Assembly: GCF_022763245.1 (NCBI RefSeq)
Contig: NZ_JALEGV010000037.1
Location: 1-64,000 of the forward strand
Direction: 5' to 3'
Length of the DNA stretch: 64,000 nucleotides
Source of the DNA: Oricola sp.
GTDB lineage: Bacteria; Pseudomonadota; Alphaproteobacteria; Rhizobiales; Rhizobiaceae
Part shown: positions 8,220 through 17,657 of the stretch, one piece after another
Position numbering within the stretch: position 1 is the stretch's first letter
Layout of the letters: every line of letters begins with the position of its first letter
The notes under the pieces: generated by a model
What the model was told of the DNA's origin: nothing
Databases searched by the model: none
The model's input: the letters and a program-made list of their open reading frames with translations, nothing else
Made by a program: the position numbers and the translations under genes

Positions 8220-9437
8220 ATGCTGTACCACGCCTACCAGTTCCAGGACGATTTCATGACGCCGCTGCGCGATTTCGCGCGGATGATGATGGGCGGCGGC
8301 CTGCCTTTCCAGAACCTCCTGCCCGCCAATTCGGTACAGCGTCGCTTCGCCGCGGCATGGGAGATGATCTCGCGTTTCGAGCTCAGCCACGAGCGGCCGG
8401 ATTTCCTGATCGACACGGTGACGGTCGGCAATCGCGAGGTGCCGGTGACGGAAGAGGTCGCGCTCGACCTGCCCTTCGGCACGCTCCTGAAATTCGCCAA
8501 GGACGTCGATGCGCCGCAGCCGCGGGTGCTCGTCGTCGCGCCGCTCTCGGGCCACTTCGCCACGCTCCTGCGCGGCACGGTCGCGACGCTGTCGCGCGAT
8601 CACGAGGTCTACATCACCGACTGGAAGAACGCCCGCGACGTGCCGCTGGAGGCCGGTCAGTTCGGCGTGGAGGATTATGTCGCCTATCTCATCCGCTTTC
8701 TGGAGGAGATCGGACCGGGCGCGCACATCCTCGCCGTCTGCCAGCCCTGCGTGCAGGCGCTGGCCGCCGTCGCGGTCATGTCGCAGGAAAAGCACCCCGC
8801 CACGCCGCGTTCCATGACGCTGATGGCCGGCCCGATCGACGCGCGCGAAAGCCCGACCGAGGTCAACGAATTCGCGGTGTCGAAATCGCTGGAATGGTTC
8901 CAGAGCTCGGTCATCTCGAAAGTGCCGTCGCGCTATCCGGGCGGCGGCCGCGCCGTCTATCCGGGCTTCCTGCAGCTCGTCGCCTTCATGGCGATGAACC
9001 TCGAACGCCACAACAAGGCGCACCGCAGGCTCTACGACCACCTGGCCAAGGGCGAGACTGCGGAGGCCGAGAAGATCAAGACCTTCTACGACGAATATTT
9101 CGCCGTGCTCGACCTGACCGAGGAATTCTACATCGAGACGATCGACCGGATTTTCCAGAAGGCGGAGCTTGCCACCGGCGAGTTCACCTATCGCGGCAAC
9201 AAGGTTGATCCGGGCGCCATCCGCCACACCGCGCTGCTGACGGTGGAAGGCGGCCGCGACGACATCTGCGCCCTCGGCCAGACCGCCGCCGCCCACGACC
9301 TGTGCCGCTCGCTGCGCCCGCATCTGAAGCGCCATCACCTGCAGGCCAATGTCGGCCATTACGGCGTCTTCGCCGGCAGGCGCTGGGAACGCGAGATCTA
9401 TCCCGTCGTCCGTAACATGATCCTCGCGACCGAGTGA
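8220..9437 (+). CDS. phaZ: Intracellular poly(3-hydroxybutyrate) depolymerase
   Basis: A 405-residue protein of the intracellular PHB depolymerase type. It starts MLYHAYQFQDD and has the AVCQPCV box near residues 172-178. In characterised family members a Cys at that box, not Ser, is the nucleophile. Other family blocks are VYITDWKNARDVP and, near the end, HYGVFAGRRWEREIYPVVR with the catalytic His. It degrades stored polymer granules to hydroxybutyrate units. It has no signal peptide, as expected for granule-bound action. The upstream 12-bp dyad may control it. Confidence 0.95.
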   Translation: MLYHAYQFQDDFMTPLRDFARMMMGGGLPFQNLLPANSVQRRFAAAWEMISRFELSHERPDFLIDTVTVGNREVPVTEEVALDLPFGTLLKFAKDVDAPQPRVLVVAPLSGHFATLLRGTVATLSRDHEVYITDWKNARDVPLEAGQFGVEDYVAYLIRFLEEIGPGAHILAVCQPCVQALAAVAVMSQEKHPATPRSMTLMAGPIDARESPTEVNEFAVSKSLEWFQSSVISKVPSRYPGGGRAVYPGFLQLVAFMAMNLERHNKAHRRLYDHLAKGETAEAEKIKTFYDEYFAVLDLTEEFYIETIDRIFQKAELATGEFTYRGNKVDPGAIRHTALLTVEGGRDDICALGQTAAAHDLCRSLRPHLKRHHLQANVGHYGVFAGRRWEREIYPVVRNMILATE

Positions 9438-9490
9438 GCCGGGCCGAAACCCCGCCGCCATCCTCCCGCCACACCGTCACGTGATAGCGC

Positions 9491-9502
9491 GTGATCGATC
9501 AC
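9491..9502. promoter_or_regulatory. 12-bp palindrome upstream of the bacA-like gene
   Basis: GTGATCGATCAC is a perfect palindrome 70 bases before the transporter start, with a further CGTGAT just upstream. It could be a regulator site. I cannot assign the protein that binds it. Confidence 0.3.
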
Positions 9503-9571
9503 ACATGGCTTTTCGCCGTGATTGCTTTAGTTTTCTGCCGAATCGCACCTTGATGCCGAGGACGTCCCGCC

Positions 9572-10873
9572 GTGTTCCAATCCTTCTTTCCCAAACCGAA
9601 GCTGTTTTTCCTGTCCGTGATCGTCTGGACCGCCGTCGCGATGATGGTCTGGTACGCGGGTGGCCATAACTGGGGCTCGTATCTGGGGCTTGGCCAGCCG
9701 ACGCCGGAAGACGGACAGATTGTCGGCATCCATTATTTCTGGTCGCCGTCCTTCCTCTGGCTCTACGTCTATTACGTCCTCGCGGTGGCGATCTTCACCG
9801 CCTTCTGGTTCGTCTGGTCGCCGCATCCCTGGCAATGGTGGTCCATCGTCGGGTCCGCGGTGATCCTGTTCAACACCTATTTCGGCGTGCAGATATCGGT
9901 CGCGCTCAACAATTGGCGGCGTCCGTTCTTCGACCTTGTCCAGGGGGCGTTCAACAAGGATGCGGTCACCAACGGGGCCGATTTCTATAATCTGCTCTGG
10001 ATCTTCGCGACGATCGCCTTCATGGCGATTTTCGTCTTCGTGGCGTCGCGCTTCCTCATCAGCCACTGGATCTTCCGCTGGCGCACGGCGATGAACGATT
10101 ACTACATGGAGCGTTGGGACAAGCTGCGCCACATCGAAGGCGCCTCCCAGCGCGTGCAGGAAGACACGATGCGCTTCGCCGGCATCATGGAGGGGCTCGG
10201 CGTTCAGATGATCGATGCGGTCATGACGCTGGTCGCCTTCCTGCCGCTGCTCTGGTCGCTCTCGCAATATGTGACGGAGTTGCCGATCGTCGGCGCCATT
10301 CCGGCGCCGCTGTTCACGGCGGCGATCGTGTGGTCGCTGTTCGGCACGGTCCTGCTGGCCGCGGTGGGCGTCAAGCTTCCGGGGCTGGAGTTCCGCAACC
10401 AGCGCGTCGAGGCCGCCTACCGCAAGGAACTCGTCTACGGCGAGGACAATGCCGAGCGGGCGCAGCCGCCGACGGTGAAGGAGCTGTTCGGCCATGTGCG
10501 GAGGAACTATTTCCGCCTCTATTTCCACTACATGTATTTCAACGTGTTCCGGTCGCTGTATCTGCAGGCGGACAACATCTTCGCCACGGCCATACTGATC
10601 CCCACCATCCTCGTGGCGGGAGCGGTCGGCTTCACCTACGGCATCATGCAGCAGGTGCTGACCGCGTTCGGCCAGGTCTCCAGCTCGTTCCAGATTCTGG
10701 TCTATTCATGGACGACGATCGTCGATCTGCTGTCGATCTACAAACGCCTCAAGGCCTTTGAATCCGCGATCGGCGGCGAAGAGCTGCCGACCATCGACCA
10801 GGAATGGCTCGCCATCCATGGCGCGCCGGTCCCGGGCGACGATCCGTCCCAGCCGGTCGGCCCCGGCGTCTAG
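9572..10873 (+). CDS. bacA: SbmA/BacA-like peptide transporter
   Basis: This 433-residue inner-membrane protein has at least seven hydrophobic helices and the SbmA/BacA signatures. These include ISVALNNWRRPFFDLVQ, WIFRWRTAMNDYYM, and HIEGASQRVQEDTMRFAGIMEGLG. It imports peptides (bleomycin, NCR or Pro-rich peptides) using the proton gradient. In rhizobia BacA is needed for bacteroid survival. The start is a GTG after a GAGGA site. The last residues share the CTAG stop palindrome with the convergent zinc-finger gene. BclA-type relatives carry an ATPase domain; none is present here. Confidence 0.93.
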   Translation: MFQSFFPKPKLFFLSVIVWTAVAMMVWYAGGHNWGSYLGLGQPTPEDGQIVGIHYFWSPSFLWLYVYYVLAVAIFTAFWFVWSPHPWQWWSIVGSAVILFNTYFGVQISVALNNWRRPFFDLVQGAFNKDAVTNGADFYNLLWIFATIAFMAIFVFVASRFLISHWIFRWRTAMNDYYMERWDKLRHIEGASQRVQEDTMRFAGIMEGLGVQMIDAVMTLVAFLPLLWSLSQYVTELPIVGAIPAPLFTAAIVWSLFGTVLLAAVGVKLPGLEFRNQRVEAAYRKELVYGEDNAERAQPPTVKELFGHVRRNYFRLYFHYMYFNVFRSLYLQADNIFATAILIPTILVAGAVGFTYGIMQQVLTAFGQVSSSFQILVYSWTTIVDLLSIYKRLKAFESAIGGEELPTIDQEWLAIHGAPVPGDDPSQPVGPGV

Positions 10874-11202
10874 CCCGCACACCCCACGCACCGCGTCGCC
10901 ATCGGATCGATGGCGAGGCGGCCGTCGGGGATTTCCTCGCCGCATTCCTCGCAATATCCGTAATCGCCGGAGGCGATGCGCCGTTCCGCCATCTCGATGC
11001 GCACCAGGTCGCGGGCGCGGGCCCGTTCCGCGGCTTCCGCCATCGCCTGCTGCTGCATCGCATCCATGCGCGACAGCCGGCCGACGGCCACCTGGTCGAG
11101 CTCGACCGGCGCCCGCGCCTCCGCGCTCATCGCCCGGTGCGTCCCGATTTCGGCACGCTTTTCCGCCAGGCGCCGTTTTGCCTTTTCCGCATCGATTGTC
11201 AT
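10870..11202 (-). CDS. DksA/TraR-type C4 zinc-finger protein
   Basis: A 110-residue helical protein ending in CEECGEEIPDGRL...TRCVGCAG. Cys 84, 87, 105 and 108 form the four-cysteine DksA/TraR zinc site. The N-terminal coiled-coil is short compared with E. coli DksA (151 aa), closer to TraR/YbiI-like forms. Such proteins can bind the RNA polymerase secondary channel, but the acidic tip needed for ppGpp responses is not obvious here. Its stop codon overlaps the bacA stop, tail to tail, within CTAG. Confidence 0.9.
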   Translation of the reverse strand: MTIDAEKAKRRLAEKRAEIGTHRAMSAEARAPVELDQVAVGRLSRMDAMQQQAMAEAAERARARDLVRIEMAERRIASGDYGYCEECGEEIPDGRLAIDPMATRCVGCAG

Positions 11203-11253
11203 ATAGACAGGCTATTCCTCGGCGGCACACCGAACAAGGCACAAGGGTTTCCC

Positions 11254-11820
11254 ATGATCTGGCTCATCGCAGGCATCGTCCTCTTTCTCGGTGTCCACTC
11301 GATCCGCGTCTTCGCGCCGGCCTTTCGTGACCGGATGATCGCCGAACGCGGCGAAAACGCCTGGAAGGGCGTCTATTCGCTCGTCGCCATCGTCGGCCTC
11401 GTGCTCCTGATCTGGGGCTATGGCCAAGCCCGGCCGGAAGCCGCCTTCTTCTACGAGCCGCCGGTCTTCGTGAAACACATCGTGACCGTGCTGATGCTCC
11501 TCGCGATGATCCTGCTGGTCTCCGCCTACGCGCCGGCGGGCCACATCAAGAAGCGCGTCAAGCATCCGATGATCACGGCGGTGAAGGTCTGGGCGCTTGC
11601 CCATATTCTCGCGAACGGCGACGCCGCGACCCTGCTTCTGGCGATCACCTTCCTCGCCTGGGCCGTGATCGTGCGCATTTCGGAGAAGCGGCGCGGCGAT
11701 CCGGTCTTCGGGCCGGTTTCCATCGTCGGCGACGTCGTCGCGGTGGTTGTCGGCACGGCGCTGACCGTCTGGTTCATCATGCAGTTGCACGCCTTCCTGT
11801 TCGGCGTCTCGCCGATCTGA
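11254..11820 (+). CDS. NnrU family membrane protein
   Basis: A 188-residue protein with about five membrane segments. It opens with MIWLIAGIVLFLGVHSIRVFAP and contains HPMITAVKVWALAHILANGD, a hallmark of NnrU. NnrU was described next to denitrification genes in Rhodobacter and is distantly related to the methyltransferase/isoprenylcysteine membrane fold; its reaction is unknown. No nitrogen-oxide genes are nearby. ATG 11254 is chosen over the longer open frame from 10804, which is antisense to the zinc-finger gene. A hairpin with a T-run follows the stop. Confidence 0.9.
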   Translation: MIWLIAGIVLFLGVHSIRVFAPAFRDRMIAERGENAWKGVYSLVAIVGLVLLIWGYGQARPEAAFFYEPPVFVKHIVTVLMLLAMILLVSAYAPAGHIKKRVKHPMITAVKVWALAHILANGDAATLLLAITFLAWAVIVRISEKRRGDPVFGPVSIVGDVVAVVVGTALTVWFIMQLHAFLFGVSPI

Positions 11821-11823
11821 GGC

Positions 11824-11851
11824 AGGGGCTGCAGTCAGGCCCCTTTCTTTT
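11824..11851 (+). terminator. Putative rho-independent terminator after nnrU
   Basis: AGGGGC (11824-11829) pairs with GCCCCT (11839-11844) across a nine-base loop and is followed by TTCTTTT. The stem is short but GC-rich. Confidence 0.55.
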
Positions 11852-11907
11852 GCCGCCAAATCCCGTAAAAGCGGCCCACGCATAAGTGACAGAACGACGG
11901 GACATCC

Positions 11908-12579
11908 ATGTCTGACGACAGCTTTATCCGCGAGGTCGAAGAGGAACTCCGCTCCGATCGGATGAAAAGGATCTGGGATCGCTTCGGCCCCATCCTCATC
12001 GGGGCCGCGATCCTCATCGTGATCGCCACGGCCGGCTATCGCGGTTACCAGTATTACACCGACAGCCGCGCTTCGGCCTCCGGCGACCGGTTCCTGGTCG
12101 CGCTCAACCTGGCCAATGACGGCAAGCCGGACGAGGCGCTGGCTGCCCTTGAGGAATTGGAAGGCGACGGTTACGGCGCCTATCCGGTGCTGGCCCGCAT
12201 GCGTGCTGCCACGGTGCTGCAGGAAAAGGGTGATTCCGCTGGCGCCGTCGCTGCCTTCGACGCGGTCGCCGCGGATTCGTCCGCGCCCGCTGCGGTACGC
12301 GACATGGCGAAGATCCGCGCCGCCTACATCCTGGTCGACACCGGCAGCGCGGCCGATGTCGCCGAGCGCGCCGAATCGCTGTCGTCCGACGAGAACCCGC
12401 TGCGCCACGCCGCGCGCGAGGCGTTGGGCCTTGCCGCGTGGAAGGAAGGCCGCCTTGGCGACGCGAAGGTCCTGTTCCAGCAGATCGTCGATGATCCGAG
12501 CGCGCCGCGCAACGCCCAGCAGCGCGCCGGCATCATGCTCGACCTGATCACGGCCTCCGGCGAGGTTTCGGAGGGGTGA
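11908..12579 (+). CDS. YfgM-like membrane-anchored tetratricopeptide protein
   Basis: A 223-residue protein with a cytoplasmic N-terminal helix ([19 protein letters not shown]). One membrane segment follows near residues 28-48 ([20 protein letters not shown]), and then a periplasmic TPR-like region. The layout matches YfgM, which associates with the SecYEG translocon and periplasmic chaperones. As in E. coli it lies directly upstream of der, although bamB is missing between them. The TGA overlaps the der GTG by four bases, so the two are translationally coupled. Confidence 0.85.
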   Translation: MSDDSFIREVEEELRSDRMKRIWDRFGPILIGAAILIVIATAGYRGYQYYTDSRASASGDRFLVALNLANDGKPDEALAALEELEGDGYGAYPVLARMRAATVLQEKGDSAGAVAAFDAVAADSSAPAAVRDMAKIRAAYILVDTGSAADVAERAESLSSDENPLRHAAREALGLAAWKEGRLGDAKVLFQQIVDDPSAPRNAQQRAGIMLDLITASGEVSEG

Positions 12580-14006
12580 GCTTCACCGTCGCCATTGTCG
12601 GACGTCCGAACGTCGGCAAGTCGACGCTGTTCAACCGGCTCGTCGGCCGGCGCCTCGCGCTGGTGGACGACACGCCGGGCGTGACCCGCGACCGTCGTCG
12701 TCACGCCGCCAAGCTCTACGACCTGACATTCGACGTCATCGACACCGCCGGCCTCGAAGTCGGCGATGCCGAAACGTTGCAGGGCCGCATGCGCGCCCAG
12801 ACGTTGCGCGCCATCGACGAGGCCGATGTCGCGCTCTTCATCACGGACGCCAAGTCCGGCCTGACGCCGGACGACCGCACCTTCGCCGACATCCTGCGCA
12901 AGTCCGGCAAGCCGGTCGTCGTCGTCGCCAACAAGGCGGAAGCCCGTTGCGCCGAGGCCGGCCTCTACGAGACCTATGCGCTCGGACTGGGTGATCCGGT
13001 CGGCATTTCCGCCGAACACGGTCTCGGCCTTGCCGACCTGCGCGACGCCGTCGTCGCCGCCGTCGGCGAGGAGCGGGCGCTGGCCGAGGACGAGGAGGAG
13101 GTGGCCGACACCGCAGACGACCTCGTCGGCGAGGACGTCAACGACGAGACCGAGGAGGACATCCCGGCCTATGACGCGTCGAAGCCCCTGCGCATCGCCA
13201 TTGTCGGGCGGCCGAATGCCGGCAAGTCGACGCTGATCAACCGGCTGATCGGCCAGGACCGGCTTCTGACCGGCCCGGAGGCCGGCATCACGCGCGATTC
13301 CATTTCCGTCGACTGGGAATGGAAGGGCCGCAAGATCAAGTTGTTCGACACCGCTGGCCTGCGCCGCAAGGCCCGTGTCCAGGAGAAGCTGGAAAAACTC
13401 TCCGTCGGCGACGCGCTGCGGGCCATCCGCTTCGCCGAAGTTGTCGTCATCGTGCTCGATTCGCAGATCCCGTTCGAGAAGCAGGATCTGCAGATCGCCG
13501 ACCTGATCATCCGCGAGGGCAGGGCGCCGGTCATCGCCTTCAACAAGTGGGATACGGTCGAAAATCGCCAGGAATCGCTGGCGGATCTGCGCGAAAAGAC
13601 CGAACGTCTGCTGCCGCAGGTGCGCGGCATCCGCGCGGTGCCGATCTCCGGCCAGACCGGCGCCGGCCTCGACAAGCTCATGCAGGAGATCGTCGGAACC
13701 CACGAAGTGTGGAACCGCCGCATCTCCACCGGCCGCCTGAACCGCTGGCTGGAGGGAGTTGTTCAACACCACCCGCCACCCGCCGTCGCCGGCCGCCGCC
13801 TCAAGCTCCGCTACATCACCCAGGTCAAGATGCGCCCGCCGGCCTTCGTCCTGTCCTGTTCGCGGCCGGACGCCATGCCTGCGTCATATTTGCGATATTT
13901 GACGAACACGCTGCGTCAGAATTTCGACCTGCCCGGCGTTCCGATCCGTCTGATGACGCGCACGAGCGACAACCCCTTCGCAGGCCGGGCCAAAAAGAAG
14001 AAATAG
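12576..14006 (+). CDS. der: Ribosome-assembly GTPase Der (EngA)
   Basis: A 476-residue GTPase with two tandem G domains. The first P-loop is GRPNVGKST at residues 9-17 with DTAGLE and NKAE motifs. The second is GRPNAGKST with DTAGLR and NKWD. A KH-like C-terminal domain follows and ends in a basic AKKKK tail. Der acts in 50S subunit maturation. An acidic linker of about 30 residues ([13 protein letters not shown]) joins the G domains. The start is GTG within the GTGA overlap with the preceding gene, just after a GGAGGGG site. Confidence 0.97.
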   Translation: MSFTVAIVGRPNVGKSTLFNRLVGRRLALVDDTPGVTRDRRRHAAKLYDLTFDVIDTAGLEVGDAETLQGRMRAQTLRAIDEADVALFITDAKSGLTPDDRTFADILRKSGKPVVVVANKAEARCAEAGLYETYALGLGDPVGISAEHGLGLADLRDAVVAAVGEERALAEDEEEVADTADDLVGEDVNDETEEDIPAYDASKPLRIAIVGRPNAGKSTLINRLIGQDRLLTGPEAGITRDSISVDWEWKGRKIKLFDTAGLRRKARVQEKLEKLSVGDALRAIRFAEVVVIVLDSQIPFEKQDLQIADLIIREGRAPVIAFNKWDTVENRQESLADLREKTERLLPQVRGIRAVPISGQTGAGLDKLMQEIVGTHEVWNRRISTGRLNRWLEGVVQHHPPPAVAGRRLKLRYITQVKMRPPAFVLSCSRPDAMPASYLRYLTNTLRQNFDLPGVPIRLMTRTSDNPFAGRAKKKK

Positions 14007-14043
14007 GGCTTCCCGTCCCGTTTCTGCACGGCCTCCCGCGCGC

Positions 14044-14066
14044 ATTAACCGGCTGTCAAGGTTAAT
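14044..14066. promoter_or_regulatory. ATTAACC-N9-GGTTAAT dyad upstream of the cell-wall hydrolase
   Basis: Two exact 7-bp arms face each other across nine bases in the 115-bp gap after der, 56 bases before the hydrolase start. The TTAACC half-site resembles CtrA half-sites, but the spacing is not the classical TTAA-N7-TTAA. Its role is unknown. Confidence 0.35.
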
Positions 14067-14121
14067 CAAGCACTGTGATCGGCATACTCGTATTGCGTGG
14101 CGTCGATTACGGAGAAGTGCA

Positions 14122-15300
14122 TTGGGTGAAACGAAGTCCCGGACGGCTCGCAGCCTTGCGGCCCGCATGTCCGCCCCGGCGATTCTGGCGGCTGCGTTCT
14201 ACATTGCCAGTCCCACGACCGTCGCGTTCCAGGACATCTCCGGCCTGCTGACCGGCGCCGACGGGAACGGCGCGCGCTGGCACACTTTCCTGGAGGATTC
14301 GGTCGCCGGATCCATCCACCAGGTCGAGGCCCGGTTCAATGTCGACCCGGTGGTGACCGGCTCCATCTCGTCCACCGGCATCGATGCGCCCGAACTGGGT
14401 CGGGTCGTCATGGCCCCGCTGAAGCCGGAGGTCGCTGACACGCCGGACGAGGCACGCGTCAATCGCGCCGAGAAGACGGGACGAATCATGTCTGTCGCGC
14501 CGACTGCGCCGCCGAAGGGCTTCTCGGCAGGCTCGGTGCTCGAGCGTCACAGCCGCATCATGGGGCCGGCCGTCGCCGACGACACGCTGATGGCCTTCGC
14601 CAAGCCGAGGATCGGCGGCAAGGAAATCCAGATCGCCACGGAGTTCCACAAGCGCGCCGATCCAACGCGCGACGCCCAGGTTCCGATCATGCTCGCCAGC
14701 CTTGTCACCAACGACAAGGCTGATTCGCTTGCGACGGCCTATGCGCCGGTTGGTCCCGACTTCGCGCGCGAATCGCCCTTTCGCAGCCTGTTGAAAGAGC
14801 CGGAGGTCGAACAACTCGGACGATTCATTCCGCCGGTCCCGAAGAGCGACCATCCCTGGGCCCGCACCCCGCTGCCACCTGTAGTCTTCAACGATCGGGA
14901 GCAGAAATGCCTCGCCGAGGGCGTCTATTTCGAGGCGCGCGGTGAAAAGGTGAAGGGACAGGCCGCGGTCGCCCAGGTGATTCTCAACCGTGTCCGCAAT
15001 CCCGCCTTCCCCAACACCATTTGCGGCGTGGTCTATCAGAACGATCACTGGCGCAATCGCTGCCAGTTCTCCTTTGCCTGCGACGGCAAGAAGGAGCGCA
15101 TCAATTCTCCCAAGCACTGGAAGACCGCGCAGGATGTCGCGATGGCCGTCACGGCCGGCAAGATCTGGCTCGACGAGGTCGGGTCCGCGACGCATTATCA
15201 TGCCGTTTACGTGCGGCCGCGCTGGGCGCGCACCATGCAGCGCAAGGCCCGTATCGGTCTGCATATCTTCTACCGCACCTATGGCGGTGGCTGGACCTGA
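14122..15300 (+). CDS. SleB-like cell-wall hydrolase
   Basis: A 392-residue exported protein. The N terminus has a basic region and a hydrophobic stretch (SAPAILAAAFYIAS), consistent with a signal or anchor. The middle is a long linker. Residues from about 265 onward form the Hydrolase_2 (SleB/CwlJ) domain: REQKCLAEGVYFEARGE with the catalytic Glu, VILNRVRNPAFPNTICGVVYQN, and ATHYHAVYVRPRWA. It should act on peptidoglycan in the periplasm. The TTG start at 14122 has a good GGAGAA five bases upstream; ATG 14167-14169 is an alternative. Confidence 0.88.
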   Translation: MGETKSRTARSLAARMSAPAILAAAFYIASPTTVAFQDISGLLTGADGNGARWHTFLEDSVAGSIHQVEARFNVDPVVTGSISSTGIDAPELGRVVMAPLKPEVADTPDEARVNRAEKTGRIMSVAPTAPPKGFSAGSVLERHSRIMGPAVADDTLMAFAKPRIGGKEIQIATEFHKRADPTRDAQVPIMLASLVTNDKADSLATAYAPVGPDFARESPFRSLLKEPEVEQLGRFIPPVPKSDHPWARTPLPPVVFNDREQKCLAEGVYFEARGEKVKGQAAVAQVILNRVRNPAFPNTICGVVYQNDHWRNRCQFSFACDGKKERINSPKHWKTAQDVAMAVTAGKIWLDEVGSATHYHAVYVRPRWARTMQRKARIGLHIFYRTYGGGWT

Positions 15301-15424
15301 GCCTTCGTTCGGGCCGGTTCTTGTGGGCATGGTCGCGTATCGAGACTGCGACCATTTGCTAATCCCAGCATAACGCTCTGATTTTACTGCGAAAAATCAA
15401 CCTTTTCGCAGGCGCAAACGCGCC

Positions 15425-15453
15425 TTGACTAGGCAACATGGCGAAACTATGTT
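15425..15453 (+). promoter_or_regulatory. Promoter of the F0 ATP-synthase operon
   Basis: TTGACT (15425-15430) and TATGTT (15448-15453) are separated by exactly 17 bases, five and four matches to the sigma-70 consensus. Initiation would fall near 15460, about 50 bases before the atpI ATG at 15509. This rules out the longer reading of atpI that begins inside the promoter. Confidence 0.6.
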
Positions 15454-15508
15454 GCGCGCGACTTCACCAAGGGTCTCCGTTTTCCGATGCTCCAGCCCAA
15501 ACAGTCCG

Positions 15509-15916
15509 ATGGCAGGCGATAAGTCGCCGCACAAGCCGGACGAAGAGGCTGGGAAGCGAGCGGAAGGCGGCGCTGGTGCGGTCGGCGATCTGGATTCCCG
15601 TCGCGCAGCGCTCAATGCGGCTTTGGCCGAGCGCAAGGCGGATGACGACGGGCAACCGAATCGCAGGACGGGCGGCGGAGCCGGTTTCGCCAACGCTTTG
15701 AGGCTGTCGAGCGAGTTTGTCGCCGGTGTGCTGGTCGGAGCGGGGATCGGCTACCTGATCGACCGCATCGCAGGCATTGCGCCGTGGGGCATGATCGTGT
15801 TTCTGCTCCTGGGCTTTGTGGCCGGCGTGTTGAACGTACTCAGGTCTGCCGGTCTCGTGGCGGCGCCGGAGGATAAATCAGGGTCCGGCCGCAAGTCGGA
15901 CGGGGAACAGAATTAG
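15509..15916 (+). CDS. atpI: F0F1 ATP synthase assembly protein I (AtpI/AtpZ family)
   Basis: A 135-residue protein with a charged, low-complexity N-terminal half and two membrane helices near residues 69-90 and 95-115. These are EFVAGVLVGAGIGYLIDRIAG and WGMIVFLLLGFVAGVLNVLR. It aids assembly of the c-ring and may help magnesium supply. It heads the operon atpI-atpB-atpE-atpF'-atpF. ATG 15509 is chosen because the promoter lies upstream of it and the membrane domain is complete. Confidence 0.9.
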   Translation: MAGDKSPHKPDEEAGKRAEGGAGAVGDLDSRRAALNAALAERKADDDGQPNRRTGGGAGFANALRLSSEFVAGVLVGAGIGYLIDRIAGIAPWGMIVFLLLGFVAGVLNVLRSAGLVAAPEDKSGSGRKSDGEQN

Positions 15917-15949
15917 CCGCGCGACGCGCGACAACTGAAGGGTTTTGCG

Positions 15950-16702
15950 GTGGCAAACGATCCGATCCACCAGTTCCAGATCAACAAGATCATTCCGATC
16001 GAGAATGTTGGTGGTCTCGACCTCTCCTTCACCAATGCGTCGCTGTTCATGGTTGTGACGGTGGCCGCGGTTTCCGGCTTCCTCTATCTGACGACCGCCA
16101 ATCGCGGGCTGGTCCCGGGCCGCATGCAGTCGATCTCCGAGATGGCGTATGAATTCGTCGCCTCGATGCTGAGAGACGCGGCGGGAACGCAGGGGATGCG
16201 GTTCTTCCCGTTCGTCTTTTCTCTCTTCATGTTCGTGCTGGTCGCCAACCTGTTCGGCATGTTCCCCTATTTCTTCACCGTGACCTCGTCGATCATCGTC
16301 ACCTTCGCCCTGTCGATCCTGGTGATCGGGACGGTCGTGGTCTACGGCTTCATGAAGCATGGCGCCAAGTTCCTCGGCCTTTTCGTGCCCGACGGCGTGC
16401 CCGGGCTTCTCGTTCCGCTGGTCGTGCTGATCGAAGTGATCTCCTTCCTGTCGCGTCCGATCAGCCTTTCGGTTCGTCTGTTCGCCAACATGCTGGCCGG
16501 CCACATCACGCTGAAGGTCTTCGCGGGCTTCGTGACGTCGCTCACCGCGATGGGCGCCATCGGCATCGGCGGCGCCATCCTGCCGCTGGCCATGACCGTG
16601 GCGCTCACCGGCCTGGAATTCCTCGTGGCCTTCCTTCAGGCCTACGTCTTCGCAGTGCTCACCTGCATGTATCTCAACGACGCATTGCATCCGAGCCACT
16701 GA
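15950..16702 (+). CDS. atpB: ATP synthase F0 subunit a
   Basis: A 250-residue membrane protein with five to six helices forming the proton half-channels. The essential Arg lies in [14 protein letters not shown], near residue 180, and the C-terminal helix has [23 protein letters not shown]-terminal [12 protein letters not shown] is typical of alphaproteobacterial subunit a. The start is GTG with CTGAAGGG a few bases upstream. It follows atpI by 33 bases. Confidence 0.97.
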   Translation: MANDPIHQFQINKIIPIENVGGLDLSFTNASLFMVVTVAAVSGFLYLTTANRGLVPGRMQSISEMAYEFVASMLRDAAGTQGMRFFPFVFSLFMFVLVANLFGMFPYFFTVTSSIIVTFALSILVIGTVVVYGFMKHGAKFLGLFVPDGVPGLLVPLVVLIEVISFLSRPISLSVRLFANMLAGHITLKVFAGFVTSLTAMGAIGIGGAILPLAMTVALTGLEFLVAFLQAYVFAVLTCMYLNDALHPSH

Positions 16703-16763
16703 CCCGTTAACCGGCGGCCAGCCGCCAAGTTCATCCGCAAATTCTCATCCAAAGGAGTTCATC

Positions 16764-16991
16764 ATGGAAGCGGAAGCAGCAAAGTTCATCGGTGCAGGTA
16801 TTGCATGCCTCGGCATGGGCGGAGCCGGCATCGGCCTCGGCACCATCTTCGGCAACTACCTCTCCGGCGCCCTGCGCAATCCGTCCGCAGCAGACGGCCA
16901 GTTCGGCCGCCTGATCTTCGGCTTCGCCGTGACGGAAGCTCTGGGCATCTTCTCGCTGCTCGTCGCGCTCCTGCTGCTCTTCGCGGTCTGA
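16764..16991 (+). CDS. atpE: ATP synthase F0 subunit c
   Basis: A 75-residue hairpin of two membrane helices joined by the polar loop ALRNPSA. The first helix is rich in Gly ([14 protein letters not shown]). Glu 58 in [10 protein letters not shown] is the proton-carrying carboxylate of the rotor ring; this Glu form is proton rather than sodium type by context. A strong AAAGGAG ribosome site precedes the ATG, fitting the high copy number of this subunit. Confidence 0.98.
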   Translation: MEAEAAKFIGAGIACLGMGGAGIGLGTIFGNYLSGALRNPSAADGQFGRLIFGFAVTEALGIFSLLVALLLLFAV

Positions 16992-17084
16992 TCGCACGTG
17001 CATCGACACCGGCCGGGTCTCCCGGCCGGATCGCTCCAGGATAAAGCGCGGCACCGCCGCGCCATTCTCCGTTAGGGAACGCCC

Positions 17085-17657
17085 ATGTTTGTAACCCAGG
17101 CAATTGCCGAAGAAGCCGCTCATGGCGCTGCAGAAACGGCGCACGCCGCCGCCGACGCGCATGGGGGCGGGGCGTTTCCGCCCTTCGATTCCTCGACCTT
17201 CGCCTCGCAGCTCTTCTGGCTCGCCCTGACTTTCGCCTTCCTCTACTGGTTCATGTCGAAGGTCATCGTGCCGCGCATTGGCGGCATCCTGGAAACCCGC
17301 CAGGATCGCATCGCCCAGGATCTCGACAAGGCGCATGAGCTCAAGGCCGAGGCCGACGAGGCGATCGCCGCCTACGAGCAGGAACTGGCTCAGGCCAAGG
17401 CATCCGCCAACGAAATCGGCAACAAGGCGCGCGACACAGCCAAGGCTGCGGCCGAGGCCGAGCGCCACAAGGTCGAAGCCAAGCTTGCTGAACAGCTCGC
17501 CGAAGCCGAAACCCGCATCGCATCGATCCGTGATCAGGCCATGGCCGATGTCGGATCGATTGCCAACGAGACCACGCAGGCCATCGTCGATCGTCTGATC
17601 GGCGCGCAGGTCAGCGAGGCCGAGGTGCAGAACGCCCTGGGAGGCGCCAATGGCTGA
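17085..17657 (+). CDS. atpG: ATP synthase F0 subunit b'
   Basis: A 190-residue stator protein. It has an Ala/His-rich N-terminal extension, one membrane helix ([20 protein letters not shown], residues about 45-65), and a long charged coiled-coil. It pairs with subunit b to form the heterodimeric peripheral stalk found in alphaproteobacteria and cyanobacteria. It overlaps atpF by eight bases, consistent with balanced production of b and b'. Naming varies (atpF2, atpG, atpX). Confidence 0.93.
   Translation: MFVTQAIAEEAAHGAAETAHAAADAHGGGAFPPFDSSTFASQLFWLALTFAFLYWFMSKVIVPRIGGILETRQDRIAQDLDKAHELKAEADEAIAAYEQELAQAKASANEIGNKARDTAKAAAEAERHKVEAKLAEQLAEAETRIASIRDQAMADVGSIANETTQAIVDRLIGAQVSEAEVQNALGGANG

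Noticed and set aside
8133-9461. 442-codon minus-strand open frame
   Set aside because: It is antisense to phaZ, which has clear homology.
15425-15508. Upstream extension of atpI
   Set aside because: The -35 and -10 boxes lie within it and the sequence is not typical of the family. The ATG at 15509 is downstream of the promoter.
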